Assembly (NCBI GenBank): GCA_027323595.1
Contig: DAHWBL010000437.1
Coordinates: forward strand, 1-6,594
Direction: 5' to 3'
DNA length: 6,594 nucleotides
DNA from: Acetobacteraceae bacterium
GTDB lineage: Bacteria > Pseudomonadota > Alphaproteobacteria > Acetobacterales > Acetobacteraceae
Shown: positions 5,630-6,594 of the stretch, in pieces
Layout of the letters: each line of letters begins with the position of its first letter
Position numbering within the stretch: the first letter of the stretch is position 1
Notes under the pieces: generated by a model
Told to the model about the DNA's origin: nothing
Seen by the model: the letters and a program-made list of their open reading frames with translations, nothing else
The model's database searches: none
Made by a program: the position numbers and the translations under genes

Positions 5630-6594
5630 ATGCCGCCCGCCCAGCCCCGTCCGCCGAGCGTCCCGCCGGAAGTTCCCCGCAAGGGCCAGCAGTCGCACGG
5701 CCGCGAATTGCCGTTGCGCATCGGTACCCGCGCCTCGCCGCTCGCGCGGGTGCAGACAAGGTCGTTTCTGACGCTGCTGACCGAGGCCTGTCCGGTGCTC
5801 GGCACGGCGGATATTTTCGAGGAAGTCGTCATCCGCACCACCGGCGACAAGGTGCTGGACCGGCCGCTCGCCGACATCGGCGGCAAGGGGCTGTTCGCCA
5901 AGGAAATCCATGAGGCGCTGCTCGATGAGCGCATCGATTTCGCCGTGCACAGCCTCAAGGACCTGGAAACCGGGCTGCCGTTCGGCGTCACCCTGGCCTG
6001 CGTGCTGCCGCGCGAGGACCCGCGCGATGTGCTGATCCTGGGCCCCGATTGCGGCGCGCCGGATGTGGCGGACCCGTTCGCGTGCCTGCCGCGGGGGGCG
6101 CTGATCGGCACCAGCTCGGTGCGGCGGCAGTCGCAATTGCTGCATGCGCGGCCGGACCTGCGCATGGGCCTGCTGCGCGGCAATGTGCAGACCCGGATGG
6201 ACCGGGTGCGGGCGGGAGATTTCTCCGCCACCATGCTGGCGCTGGCCGGGCTGCGCCGGCTGGGGCTGGAGGGCGATGTCGGGCTGGCGCTGCCGACCGC
6301 GGCGATGCTGCCGGCGGCCTGCCAGGGGATCGTGGCGGTGACGGTGCGGGCGCGCGACCGCATGCTGATCGACCAGCTCCAGGCGGTGGAGCACGGGCCC
6401 ACGCGCATCGCCGCCACCGCCGAGCGGGCGCTGCTGGCCGAGCTGGACGGCTCCTGCCGCACCCCGATCGGCGCGCATACCTCCCCGCTGCCGGGCGGGC
6501 GCATCCGGCTGGAGGGGCTGGTGGCGCGGGCCGATGGCGGCTTCCTGCTGCGCCGCGAGATCGAGGGGCTGACCGAGGACGCCGCGCGGCTGGG
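5630..6594 (+). CDS. hemC: Hydroxymethylbilane synthase (porphobilinogen deaminase), 3' end outside window
   Basis: HemC joins four porphobilinogen molecules into hydroxymethylbilane, an early cytoplasmic step towards haem, cobalamin and chlorophylls. The window holds 321 codons; the frame is open to the edge. Motifs in order are RIGTRASPLARVQT (30-43), GGKGLFAKEIHEALL (84-98), HSLKDLE with K110 and the catalytic aspartate D111 (107-113), REDPRD (128-133), GTSSVRRQSQLL (160-171), LRGNVQTR (182-189) and DGSCRTPIG (273-281). C276 is the expected attachment site of the dipyrromethane cofactor. Two features are unusual: a proline-rich N-terminal extension of about 25 residues, and CQG (231-233) where many homologues have GQG. 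The extension has no alternative ATG after it. Haem made here would serve cytochromes in general; no special link to the nearby cytochrome gene is implied. Confidence 0.94.
   Translation, partial: MPPAQPRPPSVPPEVPRKGQQSHGRELPLRIGTRASPLARVQTRSFLTLLTEACPVLGTADIFEEVVIRTTGDKVLDRPLADIGGKGLFAKEIHEALLDERIDFAVHSLKDLETGLPFGVTLACVLPREDPRDVLILGPDCGAPDVADPFACLPRGALIGTSSVRRQSQLLHARPDLRMGLLRGNVQTRMDRVRAGDFSATMLALAGLRRLGLEGDVGLALPTAAMLPAACQGIVAVTVRARDRMLIDQLQAVEHGPTRIAATAERALLAELDGSCRTPIGAHTSPLPGGRIRLEGLVARADGGFLLRREIEGLTEDAARL

Noticed and set aside
5531..6478. Minus-strand upstream extension of the tsaD reading frame
   Set aside because: It lies opposite hemC, and TsaD proteins start just before VLGIESSCDE. 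The added 300 or so residues show no domain.

Overview
The window reads as chromosomal DNA of a very GC-rich Gram-negative bacterium. It is most likely an alphaproteobacterium, and the HemC sequence (HSLKDLE, PAACQG) reminds me of the Acetobacteraceae. That placement is recognition from memory, not a search. Coding density is high. I see no mobile element, tRNA, rRNA or CRISPR array.

Layout: (1) Bases 3-956, plus strand: the 3' half of a malic enzyme gene (maeB type), covering its phosphotransacetylase-like C-terminal domain; its 5' part lies outside the window. (2) Bases 957-1212: a non-coding gap with several short hairpins, a near-perfect 19-base direct repeat and an AT-richer patch that may belong to a promoter. 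(3) Bases 1213-3667, plus strand: a tight two-gene unit. The first gene encodes a thiamine diphosphate (ThDP) enzyme of the benzoylformate decarboxylase/acetolactate synthase superfamily with a twin-arginine (Tat) signal. The second encodes a small exported cytochrome c with two haem-binding CXXCH motifs. (4) Bases 3669-5530, minus strand: rlmJ and tsaD, transcribed in the order tsaD-rlmJ and overlapping by four bases (ATGA). They converge on the cytochrome gene with a single base between the stop codons. (5) Bases 5630-6594, plus strand: hemC, divergent from tsaD and cut by the window end.

The maeB, tsaD, rlmJ and hemC genes are housekeeping: carbon metabolism, tRNA t6A37 formation, 23S rRNA methylation and tetrapyrrole synthesis. 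The unusual part is the middle unit. ThDP enzymes of this superfamily are normally cytoplasmic. Here one appears to be exported folded, by Tat, next to a periplasmic dihaem cytochrome. The simplest reading is a periplasmic ThDP-dependent oxidation of a 2-oxo acid or aldehyde-like substrate with electrons passed to cytochrome c. The substrate is unknown and the electron-transfer link is inference.
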